DNA from: Dromaius novaehollandiae
Lineage: Eukaryota; Chordata; Aves; Casuariiformes; Dromaiidae
Reading direction: 5' to 3'
Assembly: GCF_036370855.1 (NCBI RefSeq)
Contig: NW_026991398.1
Span: 1,116,001 to 1,180,000 of the forward strand
Length of the DNA: 64,000 bases
Positions 11,790-22,579 of the stretch are shown here, in pieces. Position numbers and translations under genes: made by a program. The notes below the pieces were generated by a model. The model ran no database searches. It saw nothing but the letters and a program-made list of their open reading frames with translations, and was not told the origin of the DNA. The first letter of the stretch is position 1, and every line of letters begins with the position of its first letter.

Positions 11790-12520
11790 TTACAAATCTG
11801 TTCTCTGTGCCACAGCTGAGGCTCTGCAACCCAAACATACACAAGTGCATGCAGCCAGGGGCACAGAGATGAACAGATGGAGATGCACAAGCTGTCACAG
11901 GACTGAAACATGGTTGGAATAACTAAGATGTGGTGGAACAGCTCACATGACTGGAGGGCTGTGATGGCGGGGTACAAGCTTTGCAGGCAAGATGGTTAGG
12001 GAGGATGAGCACAGGGGATGCTATTTGTGTGAAGGGACAGCTCAGATGTATGGAGCTCTTGTATGGGATGGCTAAGGGCTCCAGAGGAGAAAAACAGCCC
12101 GCAGTAGATGAGGGTTGAGTGAGAGATGACTTGCAGGAACTCAACCCATACAAGTCTCTAGGACTGGATGGGCTGCATCCAAGGTCACTGAGAGGGCTGG
12201 CCTATATAATAACAAGGCCAGTCTCTACCACCTTTTTAAAGGTTGCATAGACCAGGGGAGGTCCCAATGAGCAGAAGAAGGAATGTATTGTGCCCATCTT
12301 CAAAAAAGACCACAAGTCCTTGGCTGTTGATAACAGGTCTCACCATGACCAATCTGTTCTCTCTGCCACAGCTGAGGCTCTGTAGCCCAAAGAGATGCAA
12401 ATGCCTGCAGCCTGGGGCACAGCCAAGAGCACAAGCTGTCACAGGACTGCAACATCATTGGAAGAACTGAGATGTGGTGGGATCACCCACATGACTGGAG
12501 GGCTCTCCTTTTAGAGTAGG
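11750..12520 (+). repeat. Local duplication inside the CR1 copy, period about 556 bp
   Basis: Bases 11,750-11,965 and 12,306-12,520 are direct repeats, both containing ccttggct, a tgttctct..gccacagctgagg run and the sequence around gatgtggtgg. The paralogue at 32,420-32,640 carries a single copy, which combines the left border of the first with the interior of the second. Confidence 0.75.
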
Positions 12521-14730
12521 AGCTTTTCAGGAGAGACTGTTGGGGACAATGAGGAGGGGGGTGCCCTTTGTGTGAAGGGGCAGCTCAGATATGTGGAGCT
12601 CTTCCATGGAAGAAGCAATGGTCTGGGTGAATGCTTGGATGCAGTCTAAGCAATGTGAACAAATCTGTGGATCACAGGCCCTGGTTCTTGTGGTGGTGGT
12701 GGTGGTGATTTTCATGTCCCAGATGTTAACTGGAAGGGCAAGCAGCCGAGTGCAAGCAGGTCAGGAGGTTTCTGGAGGGCATCGGGGACAACTTCTTAGC
12801 ACAGGTGTATGATGGGATGATACTCATGATACTTTCTTGTATCTGGAAATAAGGCAGCATGCAGGAAGCAGGAGGGAAATGCTGCAATGAAGCAACTCAA
12901 AAATACTGTCCAGCAAAGCAGGGATAGTGTTAGGGAAGCCAAAGCTCCCCTAGGATTGACAATTGCAGGAAACATCAAGGCATGAAGAGCTGCTACAGGT
13001 TCAGTTACAGTAGAAGAATATAAAGGAAAATGTTGGCTCACCGCTGGACTGGGCAGGGAATCTAGTAACAGAAGACGCAGGTAGGCCTGAGGAGCTCAGT
13101 GCCTTTCTTGGCTTCAGGCTTCACCAACAAGGTCTCCTAGGCTGTTGTGCCCACGGTCAGGACTCCAGAGGAAAAAAAAAATCAACCAAAGGTGGATGAG
13201 GGTTCAGTGAGAGATGACTTGCAAGAACTCAGCCCACACAAGTCTATGGGACCGGATGGGCTGCATCTGAGGACTTTGAGGGGGCTGGCTGCTATTGCCA
13301 CAAGGCCAGTCTCTATCATCTTTGAAAGGTTGTGGAGATCAAGGGAGGTCCCAACGAGCAGAAAAAGGAATATTTTTTGCCTATCTTCAGAAAGGCCACA
13401 AGGACACTCCAAGAAGCTGCAGGTCGTTCAGCCTCACTTGAATGAGGAGTGTTTCATGGAGTGAATCTTCCCGCATCACATTTCTGGGCACAGGAGGGAG
13501 AAGAAGGTGCCTGGGAACAGTCAGCACGGATTTACTGAAGATAAATCATTCCTCAGCAACCTGATTGCCTGCTGTGATAGAAGACCTGCACTTGTGGAGG
13601 AGAGGAGAGTAGTGGCTGTCATTTGCCATGACTTTAGCAAGGTGTTTGACACTGTCTCACACTATATTCTTGGATACAAATAAGGCCTTATGATAGGCTG
13701 GGAAGACAACCAGAGGCATGAAAAGCTGGTTGGATGATCGAGCTCAGAGGGTTTTTATGAATGGGTCAGGCTTTATTGGGAAGCCAGTGACAAGTGGAGG
13801 ATGGAGGGCTCTATACTGGGACCTGTCCTGTCTAACAGGTTCATCAGTGACCTGGAGGACACAGCTCTCATCACATTTGCAGGTGGCACCTCATCAGGAA
13901 AACAGTCGTAAGCCCAAGGGCTGCCATTCAGAGGGACCGCAGCAGGCAGGAGGAATGCGCTGTCAAGAACTTTGTGAAATTCAAAAGCAAAACCAATGCC
14001 AGGCCCTGCACCTGGGACACACCAACACCCTGCAGTGATATGGGCTGGGCAGTGCCCAGCTGGGCAGCAGCAGTGCAGAAAAGGACGTGGGAGTCTTTGT
14101 GGGCAGCAAACTAAGCATGAGCCAGCAGCATGCCCTGGCAGCAATGGAGGCCACAGCATCCTGGGCTGCCTGAAGGAGAGCACAGCCAGGAGATCGAGGG
14201 GTGTGATTATTGCCCTCTACTCAACACTCGTTAGAGCACTTACAGATACTGCATCCATTGGGGGCCCTCTGTAGAAGAACACTGTTGATCACTTGGAGTG
14301 AGCTCAGTGGCAGGCCTCCAAGGTGGTTGGCATTGGAGCACTTGCCCTGTGAGGAGACGCTGAGGGAACAGGCCTTTTTCAGCCTGGAGAGGGAGAGGCT
14401 TTAGAGTGAACTCATAGTAGCTTTCCAATTCAAGGTTATCATCAATAAAGAACCAGGCTTTTGCTGAGTTGGCAGCACAATGAGAGGCAACAAGTATAAG
14501 CTGACACAAGTGCAGTCAAAATTGGATATAAGGAAGAAAATTCACCGAGGATAACGAAGCATTTGAAGAAGGATCCAGAGAGGTTATGGACTCTCTGTTT
14601 TCGCAGGCTTTCAGGACTCTGTTGAACTAAGTCCCAAGAAACTTGTTTTGAATTCAGTGTTGATCACAATGTGAGCAGGAGGTTGGACAAGAAACCTCCC
14701 AAGGTCCCTGTGTCATGGACCGAGTCTTCT
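11790..14730 (+). mobile_element. CR1 LINE, degraded ORF2 (endonuclease and reverse transcriptase)
   Basis: Conceptual translation in shifting frames follows the CR1 ORF2 order: the start of the endonuclease domain (near 11,810-12,000), GDFHVPDVNWK of the endonuclease end (near 12,700), the DDLQEL..PDGLH segment opening the RT (13,210-13,270), QHGFTE (13,525), HDFSKVFDTVSH with the RT core (13,630-13,665), WLDDRAQR (13,725), the EKDVGVFVGSK segment (14,080), and a C-terminal tail to about 14,720. Many stops and frameshifts make it inactive. Two structural oddities separate it from the paralogue at 32,450: a 556-bp internal duplication, and a missing 344-bp segment at 12,850/12,851. Confidence 0.85.
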
Positions 14731-14734
14731 CTGA

Positions 14735-14960
14735 TCCCATTTCTAGGTAAACAAAGAAGAAGGTGACAGGGAACAGTCAGCAAAGATTTACTGAGGGGAA
14801 ATGATGCGAGCCTCACCAATGTCATGCCCTACTGTGCTAAAAGCACTGTATACCTTGACTTTAGGAAGGCTTTTGACACTTTCTCCCACAGTATACTTGC
14901 ATACAAGTTAGTAGGCAAGTTAGACAGCAGTGTGCCCGGGCAGCCAGGAAGGCCAACTGC
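14735..14960 (+). mobile_element. Second CR1 reverse-transcriptase fragment
   Basis: Directly after the first element, a short stretch again encodes the RT core, with a YLDFRKAFDTFSHSILAYKL-type reading at about 14,855-14,910. It is followed by a piece ending near 14,960. The same fragment is at 35,180-35,400. Confidence 0.7.
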
Positions 14961-15039
14961 CTGAAACAGGCTGAAAGCCTCCAACAGACCTGATGTCTTT
15001 GTCCCCTGTGGTTGTTGTCTCTGCCACTGAGGCCTATGA

Positions 15040-16330
15040 GTAGACATCAGGGCCTCACTGTCCCCTTGTCCCCTGGGGAGCCCAGGAGGTCTCATGTCAT
15101 TGTCTTGCATCAACACTGCACACCCCCACCCGCACACTGCCCCCAGGAAGAGCCAGGGAAAACATGTAGGGGAAAGGATCTCCCTTCCCAGGCTCTCAGT
15201 GTCCATGCTTGGACGTTTTGCTTGAAAAACACACCAAGGGTTAACATGGTATCAGAGCCACCTGCACATTTCCTTTGCCTACCTGTAATCACTGATTACA
15301 GTTTTCTGCTCTAGTCAGCCCCCAGTGAGTATTTGCTGGTAATGGCCCTCAGTGGGATCTATTAACACTCTGCAAAAGTTTGGGATTTTCTTCTGACTTT
15401 GACTTGAACATTTTGCTCCATCTCCTCGCAATAGCTGAGGTTCATGGACTCAGCACCAAATACACCATGGGGCTCATTACAATGCAAAAAGCCCTGATGA
15501 ACCACATCTCTCCCTGTAATTTTCTTCAAGTCTTGCATGGCTAATTGGAGAAGTTTCAGGAGTGTAGCGGAAAGATGGGGACTTCAAAATATATAAGTAT
15601 TTCTGCTTTTAAAGCTATTATTATTATTATTATTATTATCACTATTATTATTATTATCATTATTATCCAGCTTTCAGAATAAGTGACAGCAACATTCTCC
15701 AGTTGCTATCAAAGGGTGTCTCTTTATGAAGCCTGGACATGTAGGAAAAGCAGTGTCCCAGACGCCAGACGCTGTATGGGCAATCTTCTTCCCCATCTCC
15801 TTAAACCTGCCATTTCTCTCATCAGCCACCTGGGACTTGTATCACTCTGGTTAAAAGCTACCCTTATTCCATGAAGTCTGTAGCTTAATGTTGCATCTCA
15901 TATGTTCCAATTCCCACCTGCTTGCCTTAGAGAACTAGCTGCAAATAGACACACAAGGATTTTTTTTTAATTGCAAGAGAAAAAATAAAGCTTGATATAT
16001 AAAAGATAAAGATAATTACACTCCTCAATTGTATGCCAAGTCCAAGCTGCCTCCAATGAGGTTCACTTTCCACAACAGACAGCCTGACTAGAAATCTTTT
16101 GGATAGATAGGAAATGCAAGATAGAAACAGAATTTAGGACTTGCCCAGAGGAACAAACTACTGAAAGACTTAGAGCAAGCTTTAAACTCATGGAAATGGA
16201 AATCAGCAGCTCGGTATGGAAATGAGCAGAGTGATGGAAGGAGTTGCAGTGTTACAGTGCCCAGATAGCGTGCTGTAAAGGGGATGTTGGGAATTGTCAA
16301 TTTAATCAGGACATGTGGACGTACGAGAGA
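15040..16330 (-). repeat. Low-copy repeat R1, copy a (inverted)
   Basis: The reverse complement of this stretch matches 22,790-24,060 and 48,600-49,860. Landmarks: 16,030-16,090 with aagctgcctccaatgagg, 15,900-15,950 with ttcccacctgcttgcc, and 15,120-15,150 with the phrase cacactgcccccaggaag. The direct paralogue of this block at 35.5 kb lacks about 1.1 kb of it (roughly 15,070-16,145). No coding sequence is visible and the nature of R1 is unknown. Confidence 0.7.
15616..15665 (+). repeat. ATT/TTA microsatellite
   Basis: About sixteen imperfect ATT triplets with a few C interruptions, lying inside R1 copy a. The other R1 copies lack it. Confidence 0.95.
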
Positions 16331-18880
16331 GAGCCACATGGCTTCTGGGGGTTGTGGGCTGTGCCAGGGGCTGTGCTGCTCTTGGGGATCCCAGACCAGG
16401 CTGTGTTTCTGTACAAAGGTCTGGCAAACACTCTTTGCAAGCCTCTAGAGAAGAGGGATTTTCCTGAGTGTGAAAAGCAACCCAGGCAGGACTCAGGCAT
16501 GTCAAGGGAAACCCATCCCACCCACACCAAACCCACTGCTCTCCCCAGAGACCTTCCTGGACCCTGGGGCCAGCAGCAGGAGGGGATGTGGGGACATGGC
16601 CATGTCCCAGACTAGCCGCTGTCAGATCTTCAGCTCCACAACATGTCACAGCTTCAAGAGAGCTCTCTAAAGCAACACCTCCCATGGCCCTGGTGCATAG
16701 AGACAACTTTGGGCAGACACCCAGGAGACAGGGCAGAGAAAGGGCAGAGACCTCAGGGTGCACAGCTGGGCTCACAGCATCACAGAGGGGGTGCCACAGG
16801 CTGGATAAGCAACCCAAAGAAGTAAAGGAGTCCTTCCTTTTGCAATGACTTGGAAAGCCCCATCTCTGACTGTATTCAAGGAGGTTGGAGTCTTCCTTCT
16901 GCAAGATTTGCAGAGGTGGGAGCTGGTCACCTCACAGACTTCTGAATGAGCCAAAATGCAGGTCCTGAGGCATTGCACCACCTTACAGGCTCTGCGCTGG
17001 AGCCTGGACAGCAGCACTGCAGTGTGTGGGCATGTCCTGAGATGCCCAGGGTCAAAACTGTGGGAGATGCAGGGTGCCAGGGCTGCACATCCCCCAAGTG
17101 AGACAGTGTCCTGGAGCGGATCCAGGGTGCCAGGGAATGTACCCAAGGCAGAAGCACTACCTTGAGGTGACACAGAAAAGCCCATGGACCAACTCACGTC
17201 AAAGATGAGAAACAGCTTTTCTGAGGTTCAGCCAACAGGAAAGCAGTGCAAAAGTCATGGGAAATGGGAAAACCCCCAAATTTGCTACCTGGGTTGGCCC
17301 ATGGCTTTGGAGCCTGGCAGGGACCAGGGTCCTGGAGAAAGCCCCCTGGATGATGTGTCTTAAGGGAACGTTTGCTCTTCTCTGGCATATTCTCTCTATC
17401 TTAAGCACTGCAGATGGAGGAACCTTGCTGAGGACTTTTAAAAACTTTGGTGCCTAAAGGAGGAAGGCTCTGTCCTGTCCCATATGGTCCTACATCCTAC
17501 TTCTACAAAAAGAGCGACCCACAGCAGAAAGCAGTTTTGAGGCTCACCAAAGCATCTGAGCCAATGGCCACACTTTGTGCTGTTTCATTTCACAAGACTT
17601 TGACCCTGGCTTTGAAAAATGCCAAACCTTAAACCAGCCCTGAAGCCCTGGATTCCCACACAGGTCTGCCCAGTGCAGAGACCTGTCAGTGCAGGGTTGT
17701 GGAAGTGACTTCTGCAGTGCCCCATTCTAGATATTTCACAGCCTTTGACACCATCTGGAGACATTCCTGAAGTATTTATCAGCAAGTTCTGGAAAATGAC
17801 TGGGGTGAAAGGAAGTGACTGCTTTCCAGGACATGAGGGGAAATCTCTCTGCTCTCGCCCTGGCTGTGCATCTCCATGGCAGTGACCTACTGAGCCCCCA
17901 GATGACATAAGCTGAGGTCACAGTGGGATGTGCCACCTCACACAGAGGTCTCCCTGGTGCCACAGGGGTACCCTCACTTCCCTGCAAGGCCTGGTCACTG
18001 CTGGGCACCGCTCATGTGCTGCCTGCCACTGCCCTTTGGAGCCACTCCGGGGCAAGGAGAGGGGATGGGAGCTGCACTGGGGCCCCTCACCAACAGGCAG
18101 AGGAGCAGGGGCACATCAGAGAGTTTTGTGTAATGAGACAGGAAGAGTGTCCTTCCTCCTCGTCTGGAGAGGTGGGCCAAGGGCAAGAGGACAAGCGAGA
18201 TGGAGGACTGCTGGACCACTACCATCAGCCCAGACCCCAGTTCCTTGTTCCCAGTGCTCCTGAAGCTCTCCACTGAGGGTAAGGGCTTTGGGAGCTCCTT
18301 CCTGAGGAGTTGCACAGAGACTGTTAACTGCAAAAAGGACAGTGGAACCTGGGCTGTGGGGGTGGCTGCACACCGCTTCAGGTTGCCACGAGAGCCTTGT
18401 TGTAGAGTCCTGACTGACTGGGGGGACAATGTGGCAGCCAGGACTCCTGGGTGCTGGGGCTTGGCCCTAAGCACAAAGGATCCTGTGGGGGTGGGGGCAA
18501 TCCATGGCCAGGTTTCCCTGGGACTGGGTCCCCGTTTGGGATCTGGCTCTGAGAGGAAAGGGGTGCTGCTTCCCAGAGGCTGGGGTGGTCTGCAGTTTCA
18601 CGGGGCTCCCAAGAGCCTTCTGGAAATGCCCTTGCTGGCAACCCTAAGGTGTCTATTTGTTTGGGAGAACCTCTGTTCCTTCCCCATGGATCCTTTTCTG
18701 CCTTCAGCTTGGCGGAGCATGCTTTCAGCTCAGAGATGCCATCTTCAGATGGCCACAGCCCCTGTCCTCCTGCAAACTGGGAGTCAAACCTCTGCACCCA
18801 AAAGACAGCCTGTTTGGGGGAGCAGCTTGGGAACAGGTGGGGGTGCCATCGCCACCCCACCAGGCCCTGCTGACCCCAAG
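16331..18880. other. Duplicated spacer block (partner of 35,720-38,280)
   Basis: This block repeats 35,720-38,280 in direct orientation with few differences; for example 17,250-17,460 aligns with 36,618-36,830. No gene can be supported. An open frame on the minus strand at 17,995-18,474 is also open in the partner (37,364-37,981). The plus-strand frames of the same stretch are open as well, so this may only reflect composition. Confidence 0.6.
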
Positions 18881-19640
18881 CCTGTTTCTCTGAGCCGTGG
18901 GGGGCAGTGCTGGGGGCAGCCCAGCAGGGCCATCTCCCCCGCCCCCTCCTGGCCCCACACCTCTGCTGCCCAGCACCGGCAGCCCCAGAGCTGCTCTGGC
19001 CCTGGCTGCCCCGGGGCTCCACAGCCCTGCGGAGTGACACGCCAGGGCCCAGCATGGCCCCACAGAGACCAGCCCCTGCCTGGCCGCGGCCCAGCCCTGC
19101 CGGGTGCAGCGTGAGGGCTGCCGAGCCCCGGGGCTGCTGCCCACAACATGGCACCACACTGTTGTTGGGGGTGGGAGGGCATTGAGCCCCAGGACACACA
19201 GGTCTGCAGTGTTGCCATGGCATCGCCCCCAGTGCTGCCCTCCAATTGGTCAGCAAGGGGAGGAGGGCAGGCTGGGCTGGACTGATGGCTGCATCAGCCA
19301 ATGGGAGTGCAGCAGGCTGCTGGGGCCCCGCCAGGGCCCTGCCCCAGGCTCGCTTTTGTCCTGAACAGGGCGTTTCCAGGGCTCACAGAGAGGCTGTCCC
19401 CGCGGGTCCCGCCGGGCCCCAGCCGCTGCGGCTGCTCCGGGCCTCTTGCTGGGCCGCAGCCCTGCAGCCCTGGCAGCAGCCGGGAGGGTGTTTGCAGAGC
19501 AGCTCTGTGCTGGGAGCTGCTGGGCTCCTGCAGGGCCTTGGCAGCTGCTGGGCGGCCAGTGCTGCCCTGGCCGGTGCCATTAGCCCTGCTCCCAGGCCGG
19601 GCTGCACAGCTGCTGAATCCTGGCTCTGCTGGTTTTCCCC
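18880..19640. promoter_or_regulatory. GC- and CpG-rich stretch with two CCAAT boxes
   Basis: This is one of the most GC-rich parts of the window, with many CpG dinucleotides around 19,395-19,460. It contains CCAATTGG at about 19,232 and GCCAATGGG at about 19,298. This is what a CpG-island promoter can look like, but no gene body follows that I can recognise. Open frames on both strands (for example 18,200-19,114 and 18,378-19,301) overlap each other and are not called. The stretch from 19,641 to 20,104 holds nothing identifiable. Confidence 0.3.
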
Positions 19641-20104
19641 ACTGAGATGCCCTGGCCGCAGTCCTTCCCCGTGTCTCAGAGTGTCAGGGCCCCAAGCAGG
19701 AGAGTGCTTGTTGTCCTGGGGGTGTGGAGGATTTGCTGGGTGTGTTCAGCACTGGGGTGGGAACCAGACTTGGGAGTTGTGGGAAGGCTTCTCCCTCTGC
19801 CTGGGACATGAGGCCCTGCTGTCTCCAGCTCCATGGTCGCTGCTCCCATGCAATCCTCCTGTTAGGAGATGTTGCCCAGAATTATTGCAGGCCTTTCTGC
19901 AATTGCTGAGTTTCACGGGCCAGGTGTAGGTGCTACCTAGGCAGGAGCTGATGTTCTCTTGGGGCAGTAACTGGTCCATAGCAGGTGTTTTGCTGCACTG
20001 TGAGCATTGCGAGGCCCTGGGGTGAGTCTGGGTGGCCGCTCAGGAGCTGGCTGAGCCTTGGGGGAGGCAGGGGCAGCTGCAGGCAGCAATAGCCGCGTGG
20101 CCAG

Positions 20105-20530
20105 GCTGTGGGCAGGGAGGTCACGGCTGTGTGCGAGAGCTGGGCCAGGAGATCCCCAGTGTCAAATCAGCTCTTGGTCAGTAGCTGCCAGGCCAAGAGG
20201 AGACCCATGGCTCGGCTGTTGATGATGAGGTCACTTCTGCCAGAGTCCCTGATAGGCCAGCAGCAGGCAGATGGGTGTGGAAGCAGAGTGTGAGGTCTCC
20301 TGGGTCAGAGTACCTGGTAGGGCAGCAGCATGTTCATGGCAGGGGAAGTTATTTTGAGGCAGCTTGTGTCTCTGAAGCCCATAGGCCATCAGCAGGCACC
20401 TGGTGGGGGTATGGACTTGTGAGGTCACTTCTATCTGAGCAGCTGCTAGGCCAGGAGAAGGCCCATGGCTTGGATGGTGGTGGTGAGGTCACTCCTGGGT
20501 TTGGTGAGTGTGCCGGGAGGAGGGATTGAC
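20105..20530 (+). repeat. Diverged minisatellite, block 1 (unit about 64-90 bp)
   Basis: Units with the pattern tgaggtcacttctgcc, cctgataggccagcagcagg, catggcttggatg repeat with strong divergence. The same family forms blocks at 21,585-22,470 and 43,067-43,745. No coding frame is seen. Confidence 0.7.
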
Positions 20531-20985
20531 ACCTGCAGAGCTCTACAGCAGTATAGAGACGCAACTAGTAAATCAAGCAGAAGCAGATAATATTCCACAC
20601 CATCTGTCACAAATATTATTCTACTGCCTCATCATGAATTAATACTGCTATGTTTAAAATGTGGATGATGTTCACTGGTGAATGTAGACGTGGATTTTAA
20701 CCATGCACTTCTTCCTAAGTACAGGCTTACAGCCTGCTGCCGGTGGGTGAGGGAGTCCAGCTAGAATTTTTACGCTGCTAAATGAGTGAAGTGCTGGTGT
20801 GAGCAGTGACATTGGCAATCTCTGATTTTATGTATTGGTGTGCTGCGGAATATTCTTCCCCATCAAAATACCAGGGGGCTGCTGAGATTTTTCTCCCAGA
20901 TCAGAAGGATATCTCTGTCCTTGGATTCCTGGAGGTGGGAAGTGAGCAGGGCAGGGCTGTTAGGGAGTGTTCAGAGGAAGTCCCC
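20531..20985. other. Unassigned spacer, AT-richer
   Basis: This stretch separates minisatellite block 1 from repeat R2 copy 1. No ORF, repeat family or RNA gene is recognised. Confidence 0.4.
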
Positions 20986-21555
20986 GTTGGAAGGTCTGGG
21001 AGGACTGGAAGGGAATGGAACTGCTGGAGAGTTGGTCTGTGTGTGTTTTGGGGCCCTGGGGGTGCCCTGGCTGCTGCCACGTGTGGTGCTGTGCCCTGTG
21101 TGTCCCTGCTGCAGAGGCACGTGTTGGCTCTGGGAGGCGAGGGGTCAGAGGTTTGGTGTGTCACAGTGGTGGGGTGCCCTGTGCTCGGGATGGGTGGTGG
21201 CTCCAGTGTCTTTGTACTTATCATGAGAGGAAGTGTCTGGAGACAGCAGTGCTGTGCATGGGGAGTGCTGCCAGGCTGGGGAGCTGGGGAGCCCTTGGAG
21301 GGGAGGAGGTGACTTGGCTCGCAGGGCCCAGGCTGCCCTGGTGGCCAGAGCCAGGGATGCTGGCAGCCTGCTGCCTTCTGTGCACTGAAGTTCTGGCCTT
21401 GAACTTCCAAAGCTGTTGCCAGGATCTGCAGCCAGATATGCCACACAGACTCTGAAATACCTAGAAATATGGATCTTAGCGTATTTGTAGTACAAGAGGT
21501 CATCTTTCCGAAAGGGTTCCCTGTTGGAAATTCTTGAATTTAACACTTCTGGGGC
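20986..21555 (+). repeat. Low-copy repeat R2, copy 1
   Basis: R2 is a stretch of about 400-560 bp found four times in plus orientation (also 38,989-39,395, 39,895-40,300 and 44,591-45,150). Its constant features are a ccctgtgtgtccctgctgca segment, a cagtggtggggtgcc segment and a ctggggagctgggga segment. Copies 1 and 4 also share a 3' part containing atatgccaca and gaaatacctagaaatatgga. Its nature is unknown; no terminal repeats or poly(A) tail are visible. Confidence 0.75.
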
Positions 21556-21584
21556 CTTCTAGGGGCCTCAGGGGCCTCCCTTCT

Positions 21585-22470
21585 AGGCCAGCTGCAAGTA
21601 GACAGCTCGGATGCTTATTGTGCAGTCATCTATGATGGAGCAGCTGATTGATAGGCCAGTAACAAGCACCTGGCAGTGAAGGTGACTGTGAGGTGACTGC
21701 AGTCTCAGCTATTGATAGGCCATCGAGAGGCACATGGCTCGGATGCTGATTGGGAAGTCACCTCTGCCGTAATACCTGATTGGATAGCAGCAAGCAAATA
21801 GCTGGGTCATGTCCATGAGAGAAGCAGAAGGGTCAGCAGCAGGCCCCCTGGCTTGATAGATGATTGTGAGGTGACTTCTGTCTGAGCAGCTGATAGGTCA
21901 GCCTGTGGCTCAGGCCTAAGGCAGGTGTTTGTGAGGTCACTTCTGCCTGGGGATCTGATTAGACAGCAGGCACACAGCCTGCTGGCATGGAGCCTTCAGG
22001 CAGAGAGCCCTGGCCCTCCTGGAACGCTCTTCCTAATGCAGCCCGGGAGCAGCTTTTGTCACGAGGACACTTCACTGGCGCATGCTGCTTCATGTTGTCT
22101 TCCAGGACCCCCAGGCCCTTCTCTGCCAAGGTGCTTTCCAGCCAGTCAGCACCCAGCATGCCCTGGTGCTTGGTGTTATTCTTCCTCAGGTGCAAGACAC
22201 TGCATTTCCCTTGTGAGGTGACTTCTGATCTCACTTAGTACCTGACTGGATGGCAGCACACGCATAGATGGATCATGTCCACCCAGGAAGCTGACATGGC
22301 AGCAGCAGCCACTTGGGTTTGGAACATGATGGTGAGGGTGCTGGTTTCTGACAGGCTGATATTCTCACAATCTCAAGGGCCAGTTTGAGGCACATGGCTG
22401 TGAAGGTGACTGTGAGGTCACTCCTGTCTCTGCAAGTGATGGGCAAGGAGCAGTCTCATAGGTAGGACCT
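21585..22470 (+). repeat. Diverged minisatellite, block 2, interrupted by a CR1 fragment
   Basis: Repeat units contain gtgaggtgac or gtgaggtcac, gataggcca or gataggtca, and catggctcggatgctgatt. The array is interrupted at about 21,985-22,215 by a CR1 piece. Beyond 22,470 the sequence (about 22,470-22,590) is shared with 46,671-46,800. Confidence 0.7.
21985..22215 (-). mobile_element. CR1 fragment inside the minisatellite
   Basis: On the minus strand it encodes GKCSVLHLRKNNTKHQ and then LGADWLESTLAEKGLGVLED. This is the conserved CR1 RT C-terminal stretch (FNKGKCKVLHLG.., LESSLAEKDLGVL). The reading frame is short and the element is truncated on both sides. Confidence 0.85.
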
Positions 22471-22579
22471 CACAATCAACACGGCAGCTGTGTCCCCTTT
22501 TTCTGCCTCTCCCCATCCTTCCACCCATATCTCCTCTTGGCTGGGATAAGTGGTGGTGTGATGTGCTTTTTGTCCTCAG

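Noticed and set aside
18200-19301. Overlapping 304- and 307-codon ORFs on opposite strands
   Set aside because: They overlap each other in CpG-rich DNA with no recognisable protein features. Rare stop codons explain them.
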